A stretch of DNA of 64,000 bases, from contig NC_087067.1 in assembly GCF_963678635.1 (NCBI RefSeq), positions 4,165,072 to 4,229,071 on the forward strand. The letters are read 5' to 3'. The position numbers were made by a program, and so were the translations under genes. Positions 39,001-47,852 of the stretch are shown here, piece after piece. This DNA comes from Symsagittifera roscoffensis. Lineage: Eukaryota > Xenacoelomorpha > Acoela > Convolutidae. The notes under the pieces were generated by a model that was not told where the DNA came from, ran no database searches, and saw only the letters and a program-made list of their open reading frames with translations. Numbering within the stretch: the first letter of the stretch is position 1; each line of letters opens with the position of its first letter.

Positions 39001-42000
39001 AATGTTGAAATGACAAAGTTCTACAACCATCTTTCGAATCCGGAAGAACTCAAAATTGAATTTGATGATTTCGAACCGGGAAGTCACATAGTTTACAATG
39101 TCATTCCAGATGACAATCCGCTGGAAAACCGGTGGTGCAGAGCTTCAGTTGAAACTGTTTCGAAAGAAGATAGAACGTGCAATTTGCGACTCCTAGATAC
39201 CGGTGCATGTTTGAGTAACTGTAAAATTGAACGGTGTCGGAAGCTAAACAAGGACTTTGCGACGAAAGAACCCACCTTTGTGACTGAGTGCAAACTGTTC
39301 CAAGTTGAAAATACCTCGGCCGGAGCTGACAAAATGAAGTCAAGAGTTTTGGATCTGATCAAAGCTTTCGATAAAATTCCACTCACGATTTCAGTTTTAA
39401 GTAGAATTTCAGAACCCCAAGCTATAGATATCTACTTAGACGAAACGAAGGAAAAAACTTTGACAGAAGCTTTAATTGGCGAGGATATCGTCCAGATGCC
39501 CGAAAGCTGTGAAAAGTACCCGGAGCTTGAGTTTACGCATGGAGCCAAGGTTCCAGTGACATTTATTCTCAGTGAAAGTCCAGTTGAAATAATCTTTCAG
39601 CTAGTTGAATCCAACGATAAGTTACTGATTTTGGAAGAAGACTTGAGAGCTTCTTTGGATTTCTTACCAGAATTGGAAGACGGTGAGTTGAAATCAATTA
39701 AGACATGTTTGGCTCAGTCGCCGGACCCTGAAGACAATCAATGGTACCGAGCTATAGTTCTTTCTGTAGCCGAAGCCACGGAGCTGGCAACTGTTAAGTT
39801 CGTAGACTGGGGAAATTCTTGCCAAGTAAAAGTTGCCAATTTGCGCAAAATTCCGAAGGAGTTCTGTGAACTTCCTGTGCAGGCTCTAAGTTGTGCGGTC
39901 GACGACATCATTCCCTTTGAAGGTACCCAATGGGTGAATGACGACAATGAAATCTTGGCTGAAACTCTCGGAAACGCATCTGAAATTTCGATAACGCTCA
40001 AAAATGATTTTATATCTCAATCTGAGGCTAATGTAGTAGATGTTACTGTTGACGGCGAGAATTTGGCCGTTCAACTGGGAAATGAACAAGTCGCACGCGC
40101 TCCTGGAAGTCCTGAATCCGAAATCAAAAAAGTAGCCCGGTCCAAATTTACTTTGGAAGATAATTCAGAATTAGTTGTATGGGTGTCGGCAATAGAGCCA
40201 GTGAATTATTTTTGGAATTTCGAGCAGGATGAAAATGGAAAAGTGATCGATATTGGAAGTTGGAAAAAGTGCAAAGTCGCGGAAAGTATATTAAAAGATG
40301 AGCAAAGATTGGATAAAAATTTCGTTTGGCTTCAACTTGATAGCAATGATGAACAGCTCAATGAGATGAACGCTACAATTACAAAGAACAGCGGGGCTTG
40401 CAGGAAACTACGAAGACCGAAAGCGGGTAAAATTGGACTAGCAAAGTCTGAATTAATTGGAAGCTGGATCCGAGTTGAGATTTTGACTGTTTCGGAGAAA
40501 GAAGACGGAATATTAGGTGCCGAAGTGCGAGCGATCGATTATGGACATCGAGAAGTTATTGAAAATATAGATGATGTGAAGCAACTTCCAGAGTATTTAT
40601 ACAAAAAACCATGCTTTGCGTTGTCAATGGCTACTGAATATTTAGATCTGGATTCTCTGAATATTGACACTTTAGAAGAGTTGCAAAGAATAATTGTTTT
40701 CAACCAAGAGGAGGAAGTAACTGTGCATGTCACTTCAATAGACGAAGAAGGGTACTACCCTGTAGTTATTGGAACCCTGACTTTTAGAGAGAAACCTCTG
40801 AAAGACCTGGTAATCGCAGATTCTGTGCCGCTAAAAATAGAACCGAGATCTCTTGAAGAATCCGTCTGCGACAGCTTAAAGACCAGGTGTATTATATCTC
40901 ATGCTGAAAGTCCAGAAAGTTTGTGCGTTCAAAAATCTTCAGCGTGGAGTAAAATGAACTCAATGTTAGATCAACTGAATAAATTTTACAACGACTTGAA
41001 ACCCGGAAGATTTATGCTTACAGATATAGAATCGCAGAGCTTCTGTGCTTTCCAAGTTTCTATGCTTTCAAAAACCAAATGGAAACGAGGGCAAATTATT
41101 TCAATGAAATGCGAAAATGGCGACGAATGTCAAGTGAAAGACGTCGACACTGGATTGTTTTTCAATGTTCAAAAAGCATCTCTCAAGAAGCTAAAATCGG
41201 AATTTTGCGGCGAAAAAGCTTTCGCTATTGAAGTTGGTCTTTTCGGCGTCAGCTCTAGTAGCCATGCAAACGAAGACGGCTCTATGGATGTTTCAGGAAG
41301 AAAGTTCTCGCCTGAGGAGTTTACATCGCTAGTCAACGCAATCGTACCTGCATCAGGCGAGGTCCTGCTTTATTCAATGTCATCATTAGGAAGTTTAGAA
41401 GAATCAAAACTTCCCAAAGTTTTATTAGAAATGGACCAAGGCGTCGACCTTTCGATGTTGTTGATTGAAAAGAAACTGGCATCACGCGCTGATATTTCGA
41501 AAGACACTTTGGCCGATTTGACGGAAAAGTGTGAGAATGTATCTGAAGGGTCGAATGTTTCCTGCGTTTATGTGCAAGTTGAAAGCCCAACTCGTATTTT
41601 GCTTCAGATCGAATCAACAAACGAGGTTTTAATTCAACTCGAACTGGACATGACAGAATATTACAAAGTTGCTCAACTAAAGGATTCGCTGAAGTTTGAG
41701 GATGATGAGTTAAAATGCGATGGTATGTGTGCTGTGTTTTCTGATTTTGACAAATTGTGGCACAGAGCGACAGTTGCAAAATTGAATAGCTCCGAGGACC
41801 AAGAAAGCGAGAACATTGAAGTGTTTCTGATCGATTGGGGAACAAAGGAAACTGTTTCGAAATCTTCAGTAATGCCGCTTCTGGCAGAATTCGTATCTGT
41901 TTTACCTCCACAATGTGTTATTGTTGAACTGGCATCAATAGTTCCAGACGAGCCTGACGAAGATTGGATTGAACCCGAAGACACAAAGAAAATGGCGGCA

Positions 42001-43410
42001 ATTTTGGAATCAGTAGAAGATGCAATTGTGACGGTGAAAGTAGCTATGTTTGATCAGAAATCTCGGGTGGCGGTCGCCGATATTTTGCTGGCAGAAAACA
42101 AAAGTGTATGCGATATTGCTGTCAATGAAAGGGGATTCGCTTCTTTCAAAGACAGTGAAAAGTCATCCGATCAATTCAAACTTTACAAAACAGATTTGGA
42201 AACTTTAACGAAGGCAAATGCAGAATCTATAGAAGTAGAGGTTTCAAACATGGACCTAAAAACTATTTATGTTTCGACAACTGAAAATAAAGGCAAAGCA
42301 GATGAGCTTCTAGAAAGTATAAACAAGTTGATTGCCGAGAAAATTGTATCGGATTGTTTAATGAAGGAACTTAGAAGACCGAAGGCGGGCAAAGATTGTA
42401 TAGTTATGGAAAATGATACTGCCCAATATTACAGAGCGCAAATTGAGCGCATCATTGATGAATCGCAATTGGTGAATGTATATCTTGTTGATTACGGAGT
42501 GTTTAACTTGCTGGACAAGTCAAAATGTTTCCAAATAACCGAAGGATCTGCTCTTCAAGAGTTGGTGAAAAGTCAACCCAAGTTAAGCTTCAAGTTGAAA
42601 AACGAAATTAAGTATTTGGACAGCGATATTGAAGATGAGTTCTTCGAGTTTATCAGTGATGAAAATGGTGTTCCTAAAATTATGGTCAAATTAGCCACAG
42701 AAGATTTCGTAGAACCGTTTAAAATTGCAGACATATCAGTCAAGGGCCAGGAAATGTCACTTGAACGCTTCGCTAAAAGTTTCCACGAGCCTATTTTTGA
42801 ACTGAAAAGCGAAATATCGAAACTAGAAGAAAATTCTGAAATGGTTGGTGGAGTTTCCATGTATGCCTCGGATCGTGTCTATGTTCAATTGAAAGCTGAT
42901 TATGATCAAATTGACGCTATTCAGGCAGACCTAGCAGCGAAATACGGAACTGTAGAGCTTGACTCCAGTCAGATTTCAATCAGCTGCGACATGGCTCTTC
43001 CTGGAGCGATAGTTGCCTGCAAATCTGCCCTTGATGAAGCCTGGTACCGAGCAGAAATCGTGGAGTTACCTTCGAATGATGATGATGATGAATTCAAAGT
43101 TATCATGATAGATTACGGATTTGTAGACAACGTGAAATTGAATGCCTTGCGTGTTTTGGTTCCAGAGTTCCATGAGTTTCATAAATTAGCGGTTCCGTGT
43201 GTGTTGACGGATGTCGATGAAATTGTGAAAAACAAAGATGGTGGATATAGTCACGACAGCGTAGATAAAGTCATCAAAAAGTATGTTTGTGAACCAGAAA
43301 CGGAAGATATAACAGCTGTTGTTCATGACGCAAGCGAGACCCCTTGGAAAGTTTCTTTCAAACTCAGATCTCCAGATGGTGAAAAAACTTTGGCTGACCT
43401 TATGAAGTAG
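14947..43410 (+). CDS. Multi-Tudor-domain protein (about 18 Tudor repeats), eight coding exons
   Basis: I joined exons 14947-15022, 15098-15297, 15430-15617, 19729-20114, 23947-24026, 25292-25876, 30877-31879 and 33626-43410. Every junction is GT-AG, phases match, and the total is 12,303 nt, i.e. 4100 residues plus stop. The protein is a chain of Tudor-like repeats about 200 residues apart, each with a WYRA-like motif followed by a V.FIDYGN-like motif, interrupted once by an Arg/Gly-rich linker (about residues 650-960). Drosophila Tudor has 11 Tudor domains in about 2500 residues, so this is far larger. Such proteins scaffold germ granules by binding symmetrically dimethylated arginines of PIWI proteins in the piRNA pathway. 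The start is the ATG at 14947, with an in-frame stop just upstream; further 5' exons cannot be excluded. Orthology to Tudor, TDRD6 or another member is not settled. Confidence 0.9.
15098..15297 (+). CDS. Tudor gene exon 2: first part of Tudor 1
   Basis: The acceptor is cgtttag and the donor gtaagt at 15298. It reads EFYVQLTDEIPKLDSLMNML, then GEALICIFKDDGSPYRA, which is the SN-like opening and first strand pair of an extended Tudor domain. Confidence 0.85.
15430..15617 (+). CDS. Tudor gene exon 3: rest of Tudor 1
   Basis: The acceptor is aatgtag and the donor gtgcgt at 15618. It begins AFFCDYGNYDDVPLNQVF, which keeps the aromatic-Gly-Asn signature, and continues with the C-terminal SN-like part (QLCFEATFDL). 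Confidence 0.85.
16367..17194 (+). mobile_element. Non-LTR retrotransposon 3' fragment with RLE-like endonuclease domain
   Basis: An open frame of 275 codons is markedly more GC-rich than the intron around it. It matches the C-terminal end common to a group of non-LTR retrotransposons: LQSLSLPYAGAWLTAVP, then CPACPSGILDVLGDHAVACG (CX2C...HX4C knuckle), RHDRLRDIIF, PGDIFIP, FDVTVTSPLQ and EDRKFSKHEKNC. Knuckle, P-(G/D)D, D-V and K in this order resemble the restriction-like endonuclease of R2/CRE-type elements. The reverse transcriptase is missing, so the copy is 5'-truncated. The intact frame suggests a fairly recent insertion. Domain naming is from memory of the family. Confidence 0.7.
17940..19310. 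repeat. Satellite-like tandem array, about nine units
   Basis: Degenerate units average about 165 bp (range about 120-240). They share ctgtcagggtactctcaggg, then ttgcgaatcttgcctc, then actgctcaaatccttgtag, then tttcgagatatgacg and a run of T/A. Marker positions are near 17956, 18121, 18287, 18458, 18625, 18748, 18905, 19035 and 19276. The array ends by an accggaggtgcggtacacgc segment at 19333. It lies wholly within intron 3. Confidence 0.8.
19729..20114 (+). CDS. Tudor gene exon 4
   Basis: The acceptor is gttgaag and the donor gttagt at 20115. It completes the SN-like end of Tudor 1 and encodes a Ser/Ala/Pro-rich spacer (PPVASQAAAASN, SASSMSSPGIAS). It then opens the extended Tudor 2 (GNELPVSLVSVTSFNSFGVQ). 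Exon length and phase fit the neighbouring exons. Confidence 0.85.
21105..21740. repeat. Tandem array of four units, each with a tRNA A-box-like motif
   Basis: Units are about 175 bp and share aattggcgtctaagcacgtg, ttgttggcttagtggttgct, cttaatgctagtggttgt and tcgtctgtttttcgaga. The A-box-like piece TGGCTTAGTGG at about 21311 fits the RNA polymerase III A-box consensus TRGCNNAGYNGG exactly. The related copies near 21131, 21479 and 21654 differ by one or more bases. I see no convincing B box in the units. Confidence 0.7.
22600..22925 (+). repeat. tRNA-derived SINE-like repeat, copy 1
   Basis: The head is tRNA-like: TTAGCTGAGGGG near 22617 resembles an A box and GTTTCGATTCC near 22683 a B box. 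A tail of atagagctgctttttg, then gtgttctcacaagtgtttgc and gcagcttcgtctgtgt, is shared with the copy at 26.43 kb. It is followed by a segment (aaagtgtcattgataaattg) common to the dispersed CCAGCG repeats. Confidence 0.65.
23690..23800 (+). repeat. Dispersed CCAGCG intronic repeat
   Basis: The segment starting cccagcgaaattacagttta and running through cttaaattgggttacttg and aaaaaaggtgtcaatc is repeated, diverged, at about 26,162-26,250 and 46,195-46,290. It also forms the arms of the foldback at 27,001-27,139. It is an interspersed repeat family without coding capacity. Confidence 0.55.
23947..24026 (+). CDS. Tudor gene exon 5
   Basis: The acceptor is tttgcag and the donor gttagt at 24027. This 80-nt exon encodes GDVFAAYVETEEEWARCYV, the first strand pair of Tudor 2, followed by SNIQGGSS. 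Both splice phases match exons 4 and 6. Confidence 0.85.
24071..24292. mobile_element. Non-autonomous DNA transposon (MITE) with 8-bp target duplication
   Basis: The ends are inverted repeats. The left end starts GGCTCTTTTCCAGTT, and the reverse complement of the right end is identical for 15 bp before G/C-run differences. Both copies of the 8-bp flank GGTAGGCC (24063-24070 and 24293-24300) are identical. An 8-bp duplication is typical of hAT elements, but the exact border is ambiguous by one or two bases and the termini are not a classic hAT CAGNG. It encodes no transposase. Confidence 0.8.
24560..24660 (+). repeat. tRNA-derived SINE-like head, copy 2
   Basis: TGGCGAAGAGGC (A-box-like, one mismatch) is followed about 50 bp later by GGTTCGAATACC (B-box-like) and then a T run. 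Spacing and order match an internal RNA polymerase III promoter. Confidence 0.5.
24925..25010 (+). repeat. tRNA-derived SINE-like head, copy 3
   Basis: TGGTGAAGTGG (one mismatch to the A box) and AGTTCGATTCC (close to the B box) lie about 30 bp apart, followed by a T run. It is similar in plan to the 24.56 kb copy, with a shorter box spacing. Confidence 0.5.
25292..25876 (+). CDS. Tudor gene exon 6: end of Tudor 2, start of Tudor 3
   Basis: The acceptor is gttttag and the donor gtaagc at 25877. It starts FNLVNIDYGDSFSAELKEL, the second half of Tudor 2 (Asp in place of the usual Asn), followed by its SN-like tail. After a Ser/Pro/Gly-rich spacer (SSVASPGIPGGP) it opens Tudor 3 with VVYAPSPNDVFLVL. 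Confidence 0.9.
26425..26770 (+). repeat. tRNA-derived SINE-like repeat, copy 4
   Basis: GACTGAGTGTTTAGTGTCTG and, about 35 bp later, AGGTTTGAATCTC form a tRNA-like head. The tail (atagagctgctttttg, gtttgcgcagcaaagcttcg) is shared with the copy at 22.60 kb, so the two are one family. It continues into a segment (ttttcttgtttccttgcttt, cattgactctttt) also seen near 46.36 kb. Confidence 0.65.
27001..27139. repeat. Foldback (inverted repeat with arms of about 60 bp)
   Basis: The left arm 27001-27061 and right arm 27074-27139 pair over most of their length with a loop of about 12 bp. Matching pieces are ATTTTATTCTGCTGGGAAAT against ATTTCCCAGCGGAATGAAAT and AAATCCACGTTCGAA against TTCGAACGTTGATTTT. 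Both arms are copies of the dispersed CCAGCG repeat in opposite orientation. Confidence 0.8.
27312..27895 (-). repeat. Three tandem copies of a 194-bp unit inside a BEL/Pao relic
   Basis: The same text (cgtggttggccataacttcc) begins at 27312, 27506 and 27700, an exact 194-bp period. The copies are nearly identical; the third has an 8-bp insertion. On the minus strand each unit encodes GNDDLIRVAKIKLAEK, which looks like the C-terminal end of a BEL/Pao integrase. The pol end of the relic below has therefore been amplified in tandem. Confidence 0.9.
27466..29600 (-). mobile_element. BEL/Pao retrotransposon relic (minus strand)
   Basis: Read on the minus strand, the BEL/Pao order appears in broken frames. 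RT/RNase H comes first (FEEFGSPKFQLHIFCDASEG, GAYGACIYARK, 29.3-29.6 kb). The integrase N-terminal region follows (LRVVGRMTALDCLNED, DLSQLIVRDSQEKLLHAG, 28.8-29.0 kb), then PSPPFTYSSIDLAGG (28.7 kb). The integrase core has SDNGTNF and TNFGGLWEAAVKLMK (28.24-28.5 kb), and PKGVVIEVNSGNDDLIRV ends it (about 27.9 kb). Stops and frameshifts separate the blocks, so it is dead. It is inserted antisense within Tudor intron 6. Confidence 0.85.
29890..30480. repeat. Diverged direct duplication, unit about 285 bp
   Basis: Two copies (about 29,890-30,170 and 30,200-30,480) share acatcaacgact, then cggatccc-/cggaccgcatggt, gtagctcc.g.aact, cctcttccaacagccttgg and gggtgatg. They lie at the upstream end of the BEL/Pao relic and may be part of its degraded internal region. 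No family is recognised. Confidence 0.55.
30877..31879 (+). CDS. Tudor gene exon 7: Tudor 3 and start of the Arg/Gly-rich linker
   Basis: The acceptor is atgtttag. I place the donor at gtgggt, 31880, because it restores phase with exon 8 (Met-Gly-Phe-Arg). Tudor 3 reads PGVICAAKFDADECWYRARV and WWVLFVDYGNKETVQ, one of the best-conserved repeats. The second half is disordered and rich in Gly, Arg, Pro and Ser, with a tandem unit GGFQSRDGRPPRDGPGN / GGFQSRDDRPPRRDF. Without splicing the frame would stop at 31962. Confidence 0.85.
32095..33150 (+). mobile_element. LINE (jockey/CR1/L2-like) reverse transcriptase relic
   Basis: Broken frames give LYKSKRKLDLNNYRPISLLN, KYASVDALAEFTERLRLG and LKKAFHTLDHEICLNK, then GSILGSLLF. 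After an insertion the frame resumes with SVCINDLPFAANS and VFLFADGTNVTSN. These match RT motifs in order (YRPISLL, DLKKAFDTVDH, GxPQGSILGPLLF, YINDLP, LFADDT). The second catalytic Asp of the FADD box is Gly here, and frameshifts are present, so it is dead. Confidence 0.85.
32551..32969. mobile_element. TIR repeat inserted in the LINE relic
   Basis: TGTTCCGACC at 32551-32560 is mirrored by GGTCGGAACA at 32960-32969, a perfect 10-bp terminal inverted repeat 419 bp end to end. The element interrupts the RT motif between GSLLF and SVCINDLP. Its first 120 bp (ccattgaaaatggggaggaa, ccacaaataattatcgg, gggttgagtggt) recur in reverse orientation at 46.93-47.06 kb. No clear target duplication was found. 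Confidence 0.65.
33626..43410 (+). CDS. Tudor gene exon 8: Gly-rich linker and Tudor repeats 4-18
   Basis: A 9.8-kb exon after a ctttttag-like acceptor. It opens with FRSSDKPAFAS and GGF/RGG-like sequence (GGGGFGGGGGSFGG), then 15 Tudor-like repeats. Repeat positions (protein residue of the second motif) are: DTGY 1075, DSGS 1292, DYGS 1493, DYDI 1672, DFGN 1874, DFGN 2072, DWAR 2285, DYRN 2493, DTGA 2695, DWGN 2898, DYGH 3143, DTGL 3345, DWGT 3574, DYGV 3793 and DYGF 4000. Only three of these keep G-N. WYRA-like motifs (FYRAEI, YYRAQI, WYRAIV, WYRAEI) precede most. The exon ends in a TAG at 43408. Confidence 0.95.
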
Positions 43411-44729
43411 ATCGATAAATCAAAATTGCGCACAACTTAAGTTACACGGAATTAAGTTACACGGATGCTGTATTTATGCAAACTTTTCAAAACTTAACAA
43501 TCTCTTTCTTGATATCTCTTTTTTTCTCTCTTTGATGCTAGTTTTAACTAACCAGTGATTTTGAACAGATCAGATTTTGTCAGTAAAGTGCTTGTATAAA
43601 AACGAGGTCAATTTCTTCTGGCGCTGCTTTTTCTACCCTTAAAACTTGTGTCAACAGTAGAAACTATCTAGCTTCGCGTCTTTTTATATTGATTATTTTT
43701 TTCTAAACGTCTTTGAAATGAGATCAGTGTCTCGAAATTTGTTAAGACTTTTTCAGCGCATAACTTTTAGCGTTATTAACAAGCACTTTATAACACTTAC
43801 TTATCTGTTAACCGTGTTTCTTGATTCTGCGAATCTAATTTCTGTTGTAATTTATTTCGAACATCAAATTTACATTGGGAGAATGTCGAATTGATAAATG
43901 AAACTCCGTACATATGAATTAAAATGTTGCGTTTCATTGTTTCCTCAAGCTCAAAAAATGATCCTCGAAAAAAGTTGAAGTCTGTTTGAACTGACGCGAT
44001 AGTAATAGTGTTATGTCGAATATACCAGACCTTCCGTTTCATTTGGAGTCCCAAAATAGTTTAAATCTTCTCTGTAATGATAAATTTCATGGAAAGAAAG
44101 TTTATCTAGATAAAGATTTGTCAGTTTAATCAAGTAACTAGACTTATTGAAACGGTTATCTACAACAAAAAGTGAATAAACTGTAGCAAAGACTGTTCCT
44201 ACTGCATTGAAGCTATGAAAAACGTGAAATTGTGTAATGCTCAGTCCAGTTTCATGATTTCTCATGACGAAAAAATTTCAACCAATCAGAATATTTGGAC
44301 GTTCCGATTGGCCAAGTTACTTTTGCAGATAACCGAAGTCTGGATTAACAGAAAATAAAACATATTGGCACAGCAAAGTTTTGCGGTGCAATTTGTGCGA
44401 ATAAACAATTTTTTGTTTTGAATTTTTTTCAAAAATCGATTTGAGGTTTCTTCCAATACCCGATTTAAATTTCAAAATTCATGTATCTGCTTTTATCGGT
44501 AAAATTTTTTTAATGGCATGGATTTTTTCAAAATTTTCTCGATTTCTGTGACATTTTTGATTTCGATTACTCAATTCTGATTGGCTGAAAATAACTTGAA
44601 ATTATTTTCGACTATTCGATCCTTCCATCATAAGGGACGCCACCCCCAATTAAGATTTATTTCTGAGGCGGATTGCTAATTTAACAAATTATAGCCGTTA
44701 ATTATCTCCAAGTTCTATTTTAAACACCC

Positions 44730-45190
44730 GCATAACTTTTATTAAGACTCGTATATGAGGGCAAAGCCCTGAGTGTTCCGCCTGCCAGAATTGGGATCGA
44801 ATGTTTTTGGTAAAGAAAAATATGAAAAACCATAAATGTTGGACGTTATCAAACATCTAGAGTGAAAATTTGCGTCGAGCTAAATTAAAATGACTAAATA
44901 GCTGGCATCAGCTCAATTTGGATCGATTTTTTAGTGCGGGATGATTTGCAACGCATAAACAATAAGACTGCTCGTATATCAGGCAAAAACCTGAGTGTTC
45001 CAACTGTCCTTAATCCATAACAAATAATTTTTGGGAAAAGCAAATATTGAAAAACTGTTTTGGACAATATCGAAGATCAAGTGTGAAAATTTGAGTTGTA
45101 CAAAATTACTACGACCGATTAGCTAGCCTCAATTAAACGTGGACCGATTTTGCTTTGCAGCATATTTGCCCCGCAGAAATAATTTGCGTT
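44730..45190. repeat. Diverged tandem duplication, unit about 230 bp
   Basis: Two copies share gactcgtatatgagggcaaa / gctcgtatatcaggcaaaaa, then cctgagtgttcc, then ttttggtaaagaaaaat / ttttgggaaaagcaaat. The copies end with gtgaaaatttg.gt and tggatcgatttt / tggaccgatttt. No family is recognised. Confidence 0.65.
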
Positions 45191-46194
45191 ACGTTTTCTG
45201 AATTATGAATAAAAACTTCAAAGACTCTTAAATTAGTCCAGAGGATGGCCAAATTGGCAATTTTTCAACTCCCAGAACTTGACAAAAATCGGAGACAAAT
45301 CATCGAGAAAAGTGACTGGAAGTAATTATGGCGTAAGTTGCTGTTTTCCTCACCGACCTTAGATATGCCATAGTAGGTGAAGTTTGATATCATATTATAA
45401 GATTATTCAATGTGATTCGAGTTCGAAAAAAGTGTAATGAAGTTTTTTAGAGTGGGGATACATTGATGTGATTTTCTCTGATTTCAGCAGGTGTGGATGT
45501 AAGTTTATTCTAAGTTGGGAGCGGTTTATTTGAAAAGTTTGATGACCTTTTTATAAGTCACCCAGATTGATTGTCCTAGCTCAATAAAGACCCTATGTTG
45601 ACCAGCTTTTCTTCGCAGCATGCAAATTCTTCAAAAGACTGGCCAAAAAAGGCTGTTCTGGGTACTTATTGAATGGTTTTGACAAAAAGAATGCTTTTCT
45701 GGCGCCCGCTTTACCTCAAAATTAGTATAAACTGGCGTTTGATACGCCTTGAGATAATTTTCTAGATCAGCAGGGTATTACTCTCACCTGTGGGTGTTGA
45801 GGGGGTTGAGTTTTTGAGTGCGGGAGTCCTCCCTAATTAGGCTTTTGGTTTTAAGTCTTAGTGGCAATCTAATTAGCTTGAATCACCAACTCTACTCTGA
45901 ACCATCAATTTACTTTTGAGAAGCCAATTTATTTCACTCCGGTTTTTGTGTTATTAGGAGTCAATGAACTTAGTGAAGATTCTTTAGCAATTCGTGATGA
46001 TGTTTCCCAGTAAACAGTCTTGAAACTTGTCAAGGCACAAAAATCTTTTCGCGGTTTGATTTTTAATTTTTTTTTCAGTTCTTTTACTTGGCTACAAGTA
46101 AGGCAAACTGCTCTATCAAACAGTAGTATTGTTAAGATAGAAAAAAAAACGTGATCAACTTTAAGTTTCAAAATTGAATTCTAATATTTAGATT

Positions 46195-46420
46195 TCCCAG
46201 CGGAATATAAATCTTACCTGTTGCTTCAATTTTCTGCATAAAAATTAATTTTGCCAAAATGTGTTATTCTTAAATTGTTCTCAAAACTCCAATAATTTTC
46301 AGGCCAGTTATTTGATACTTTGAAATACGGAAGATGGAATTTTTAAAAAAATGTTTTTTCGATTTCCTTGCGTTTCTTGACCCTTTTACAAGTGACGGTT
46401 CGCTATGTTTCTAATTAATT
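46195..46420 (+). repeat. Dispersed CCAGCG repeat, intergenic copy
   Basis: The copy starts tttcccagcggaatataaat and runs through gtgttattcttaaattgttc to ttttcgatttccttgc. This matches, in order, segments of the 23.7 kb and 26.16 kb copies and of the SINE-like tail at 26.65 kb, which links these repeats into one composite family. Confidence 0.55.
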
Positions 46421-46929
46421 TCACGGTTGTTATTTTTTTAAGCACGCATTTTGTTGAAGAAAATCTCATTTTTTAAAGATTTTGTTCTCCTGTCAATTTT
46501 TAACCTACAGATATAGTTTTAGCTTGTGTCTAATGTCCACCAGCAAATATCTTAGTTGGAATTTTTTTAATGTAACTGTATTCAAAACAACGCGAGGCAT
46601 TTATTTTCTATCAGCAATTTTTTTGACTTTTTCAATTAAATTCTCATTTGCTACCGGCTTGCTTTTCATGCTATTTATGTATTATATAAAAATGCTTCAA
46701 AGCTCTTCCTTGTTTTTTATTTTTGCTTCATTTTTGCAGTGTTTCCTAAATTTTTTTGTACTTTGTTTTGCTGAACATCAATACGAAATCTAATTTAATT
46801 GAAAAACAATTATTTTCATGAGATGTTCTAATTTTACCTAGTTTAGAGTTATTTTTATTTCGTGATTGATAATTAAGAAAAAGGAACAGAAATGAGTAGA
46901 CAGAAATGAGAAGACAGAAATGGGTTATG

Positions 46930-47130
46930 AACCATATGATTTATCACTCAACCCAATCCGATGATTATTTGTGGTACCTGATTCTGCGTAAAATACAAAA
47001 AGAAAAAATTACAACATACCAGAATACATAGTTCCTCTCCATATTCAATGGTCGGAACAAAAAAAGAAGAATCAACTTAAAACACAACCGAATTCAAAGT
47101 TCCTCCCCATTTTCAATGGTCGGGACAATA
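46930..47130 (-). repeat. Relative of the TIR repeat at 32.55 kb
   Basis: On the minus strand this reads TTCCGACCATTGAATATGGA, then GAGGAACTATGTATTC, CCACAAATAATCATCGG and GGGTTGAGTGAT, closely matching 32,551-32,670. The outer end is present twice (cattcaatggtcggaaca-like pieces at 47,031-47,059 and 47,098-47,127), as a direct partial duplication. Confidence 0.7.
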
Positions 47131-47852
47131 GGGGACTTCAAAATGGATGTTTTTTTTTGCATTGTGTCACGAAATTTGAGCCTTTTGAAAATTCTGGAAG
47201 AATGACTTAAAATCATGATTTTTCATAAATTTTTATGGATTTTCAAAATAATTGAACATTAGTTCAGTGCGTTTTAGAGTTGAAAAACTAAACAACCTTG
47301 AAGATTCTCTTCTAGTTTACACTCTCTGCAATTCAAAGCCGGTTTGTGTAACCAGGTGGATGTCATCTTTCAGTGGTGCATTGTCAAACAATGATTAATT
47401 TACGCTAAGTTTGATAAAGTTTTACAAATACACTTGAAACTGCTAAAGACAGTGTGTTTGAAGCAGTTGAAAAGTTTTAAGTTTGACCCAAAGTGCTTTT
47501 GGCTTGAAGTCCGGTCGTTTTGTTGTTCCAGACTATAGCGCAAAATAATCTTCACTTTGGTTCAAATTCGTCTGCTAAATTGTAGGCTAGATACACTAAA
47601 TTAGAAAACTTAAAAATAATTTTAGGATATTTATGATTTTTAAGGCCAGAATAGCTGAAATATAAAAACAAATTATCGAAACAATGATTTTCAAATTGGC
47701 TTCTTATCTGTTACAAAACTGGATCTACTTTGTTCCAAATATGATGAAAGTTGTGATATGTTGGCATAAATGGTGTTATTTAAAGGTAAACGTAGAATCA
47801 ATGTGTTACGATTTAACCAGGCAATGTAATAGAACGATCATTTGCTGACAAA

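Larger units (their letters stand above)
43411..47852. other. Intergenic region between the Tudor and beta-galactosidase genes
   Basis: AT-rich DNA. It contains a diverged tandem duplication (44.73-45.19 kb), a dispersed CCAGCG repeat copy (46.2 kb) and the relative of the 32.55 kb TIR repeat (46.93-47.13 kb). No AATAAA lies within 900 bases of the Tudor stop; one occurs at about 44,352. No gene is supported. Confidence 0.65.

Noticed and set aside
43797-44265. Two overlapping minus-strand frames of about 85 codons
   Set aside because: They overlap in different frames, lack recognisable motifs and splice context, and are expected by chance at this length.
46482-46793. A hydrophobic 103-codon frame
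   Set aside because: Its Phe/Leu richness follows from T-rich DNA; there is no conserved motif.
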